This document shows positions 62,581 to 64,000 of a stretch of 64,000 nt of DNA, in pieces. This stretch comes from Parapedobacter pyrenivorans_A (GTDB lineage Bacteria > Bacteroidota > Bacteroidia > Sphingobacteriales > Sphingobacteriaceae). The notes below the pieces were generated by a model, which was given only the letters and a program-made list of their open reading frames with translations, did no database searches and was not told the DNA's origin. The stretch's first letter is position 1; the number at the start of each line of letters is the position of its first letter. The stretch covers positions 1 to 64,000 of the forward strand of contig NZ_JBHEUZ010000019.1 of NCBI RefSeq assembly GCF_041925275.1, in the 5' to 3' direction. The position numbers were made by a program, and so were the translations under genes.

Positions 62581-64000
62581 TTACCACCCTGGATTCTGGT
62601 TAAGTCGGAAATCAGGAATGATAGACGCATCTGTAATAGGTATCGGAAAAATTAAAAATTTATCCTGCCAAGCGTTCCTTCGTTCTACGACAAAACGATT
62701 ATAGGAGAATTCAGCCGTTTCGCCGCCATTAGCAACGCGCGTTAGCTCAAAATCATCAACAAACCCGGCAGACCCTCCCGGCCACCAACTGAAAATTGTC
62801 GCTGTTTCGGCAGTCGGTCCCGTCGTAAAACGAACCGTCTTTTGCACCCAACCGCCACCAGCGGACTGCAAAGCGTTTGTCTCACTATCGCCATGCTCCC
62901 GAACGCCCACAAGCCCCCATTCCGCCGTTGCCTTTACCCAGACACTCAGCATATAATCCGTATTAGGGGTCACGTTCACTTTCCGAAAAACATGGCCCCC
63001 ATTCGGCATTGCTATTGCTGCGCTACCTGCGTAGCTGTCATCGGTTTGTACAGTAGCCTCTCCTTGTAGCGTCCATCCTTGATTTCCATCTTCGAACCCA
63101 GCGTTGGATATATTGACTTTCCCTGCTCCAGTCTGCCTGATTTCCATCCCCGTAACGAGCTTGTCGGTTTGGTCGAGGATCTTCCACCTTCTGACATCCC
63201 AGAATCGGTGCTCTTCCCAAACCAATTCCACACGTCTTTCCCGTCGTATTCTGTTCCGCATCGATTCACGGTCTAACGCTGCCGGAAGATCAGGCATATC
63301 GGCCCGATTACGAATGGTATTGATGGCTTCATACACTTCGTTTGTCGGCCCGTTAACCTCATTTTCGGCTTCAGCAAAATTCAAATACAATTCAGCCAAA
63401 CGGTACTTCTTGAATTTTGCCGCTGACATTTGGTTAATAGCCAACGACGGGTCGATAAACTTACGCAAATAATATCCGGTGTGCGTGTTTATCCGATTTG
63501 GAGCTGACTTGATTAGTTGATCCGCACCTCCGACAAAGGTCTCTACCACATGGACTTTGCCGTTGATATTGTCATAAGCTGCGCCGTTGTACCATACCGT
63601 CGCATAAAACCGAGGGTCTCGGTCAACATATGGATTCGCCTCATCATATCCTGAATCAGTATTAACACTAGGAATAAGGTGATCCGCGTCCTCATATCCC
63701 AATATTGCAGGCATCCCCGTGCTTTTCATATCATAACTATCCACGAGCTCCTGTGATGGAACACTACCGATCATCCACGAACCGACTTTGCTGGGCAGTC
63801 CGGTGGTTGTAAGTGGGATATCACCGTCTTTTATTTCGAAAATCGTCTCCCGATCTCGGGGAGATACGTTTATGTCGGACGCATTTAGAAAATAATCACT
63901 GTAATCATCAGCAAGACGATACTGTCCGCCAGCTAGTAAAGCGTCGAGTCCTTCTTTTGCGGCGGACGCAGCAGCGCTCCATTTTTCTATCGAATTCTCT
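62581..64000 (-). CDS. SusD/RagB-family lipoprotein with inserted CBM-like domain (truncated by window end)
   Basis: C-terminal 473 residues visible; the frame stays open to the window edge, so the N-terminus and the SusC partner lie outside. SusD marks are YDEANPYVDRDPRFYATV, RLAELYLNFAEAENEVNG, INTIRNRADMP, RRERRVELVWEEHRFWDVRR and the last NQNPGW. Between RWKILDQTDKLVTGMEIRQ and FSYNRFVVERR, normally almost adjacent, there is an extra part (62734-63120, about 129 residues) with NAGFEDGNQGWTLQGEA and FVDDFEL, the pattern of CBM4/9-like or DUF642-like jelly rolls. It probably adds a second glycan-binding site. It starts the rhamnoside locus. Confidence 0.88.
   Translation of the reverse strand, partial: ENSIEKWSAAASAAKEGLDALLAGGQYRLADDYSDYFLNASDINVSPRDRETIFEIKDGDIPLTTTGLPSKVGSWMIGSVPSQELVDSYDMKSTGMPAILGYEDADHLIPSVNTDSGYDEANPYVDRDPRFYATVWYNGAAYDNINGKVHVVETFVGGADQLIKSAPNRINTHTGYYLRKFIDPSLAINQMSAAKFKKYRLAELYLNFAEAENEVNGPTNEVYEAINTIRNRADMPDLPAALDRESMRNRIRRERRVELVWEEHRFWDVRRWKILDQTDKLVTGMEIRQTGAGKVNISNAGFEDGNQGWTLQGEATVQTDDSYAGSAAIAMPNGGHVFRKVNVTPNTDYMLSVWVKATAEWGLVGVREHGDSETNALQSAGGGWVQKTVRFTTGPTAETATIFSWWPGGSAGFVDDFELTRVANGGETAEFSYNRFVVERRNAWQDKFLIFPIPITDASIIPDFRLNQNPGW

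Noticed and set aside
1..64000. Search for tRNA, rRNA, CRISPR arrays, insertion sequences and phage genes
   Set aside because: No cloverleaf-like, repeat-spacer, transposase or integrase pattern was seen on reading; gaps between genes are too short for large RNA genes. A dedicated scan (tRNAscan, Infernal) could still find a small RNA.

Overview
The window looks like a chromosomal segment of a Bacteroidota bacterium, most likely from the Sphingobacteriaceae (Parapedobacter/Pedobacter/Olivibacter-like). Evidence is three SusC/SusD nutrient-uptake systems (one cut by the window end), many short-lipobox lipoproteins, and promoters of the Bacteroidota type (TTG-N17-23-TAnnTTTG) in front of several genes. 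The family-level placement is an inference from gene content, not a measured phylogeny. I see no rRNA, tRNA, CRISPR array, insertion sequence or prophage.

Layout. 0.1-2.0 kb: an outer-membrane barrel protein, a 62-residue protein, a Nudix hydrolase and a lipoprotein. 2.1-9.7 kb: a metallophosphatase-like protein, a SusC/SusD pair and an endonuclease/exonuclease/phosphatase protein; no glycosidase is present, so an organic phosphate or phosphodiester substrate is plausible. 9.8-18.2 kb: an MFS exporter, a beta-propeller lipoprotein, an AraC-type regulator, small secreted proteins and a run of lipoproteins. 18.3-25.5 kb: a Crp/Fnr-type regulator followed by a redox block (F420-type NADP reductase, YceI, YgiD-type dioxygenase, flavin monooxygenase), DUF808, a Tat-exported Gfo/Idh/MocA oxidoreductase and an Rrf2 regulator.

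25.5-43.6 kb (mostly minus strand) reads as a cell-wall-sugar salvage locus: amidase, GHL10 glycosidase, NamZ-type exo-muramidase, SusC/SusD, a 1206-residue metallophosphoesterase/beta-propeller/GH9 fusion, MurQ etherase and a sodium:solute symporter, with murF divergent from it. A MurNAc kinase, which MurQ would need, is not in the window. 43.7-47.4 kb holds a periplasmic adaptor and an FtsX/MacB-type permease without an ATPase between them.

47.4-64.0 kb (minus strand) is a rhamnoside-degrading locus: truncated SusD, two related DUF4434-type lipoproteins on either side of a GH78 rhamnosidase, a six-hairpin glycosidase, a GH106 rhamnosidase, a sugar dehydrogenase/PKD/cytochrome c/CBM fusion, an NupG-like transporter and a Gfo/Idh/MocA oxidoreductase. 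The part from about 55 kb on looks more AT-rich than the rest.

The most unusual items are the metallophosphoesterase/propeller/GH9 fusion inside the cell-wall locus, a SusD with a carbohydrate-binding-like domain inserted near its C-terminus, and a perfect FNR-type box beside the Crp/Fnr gene.
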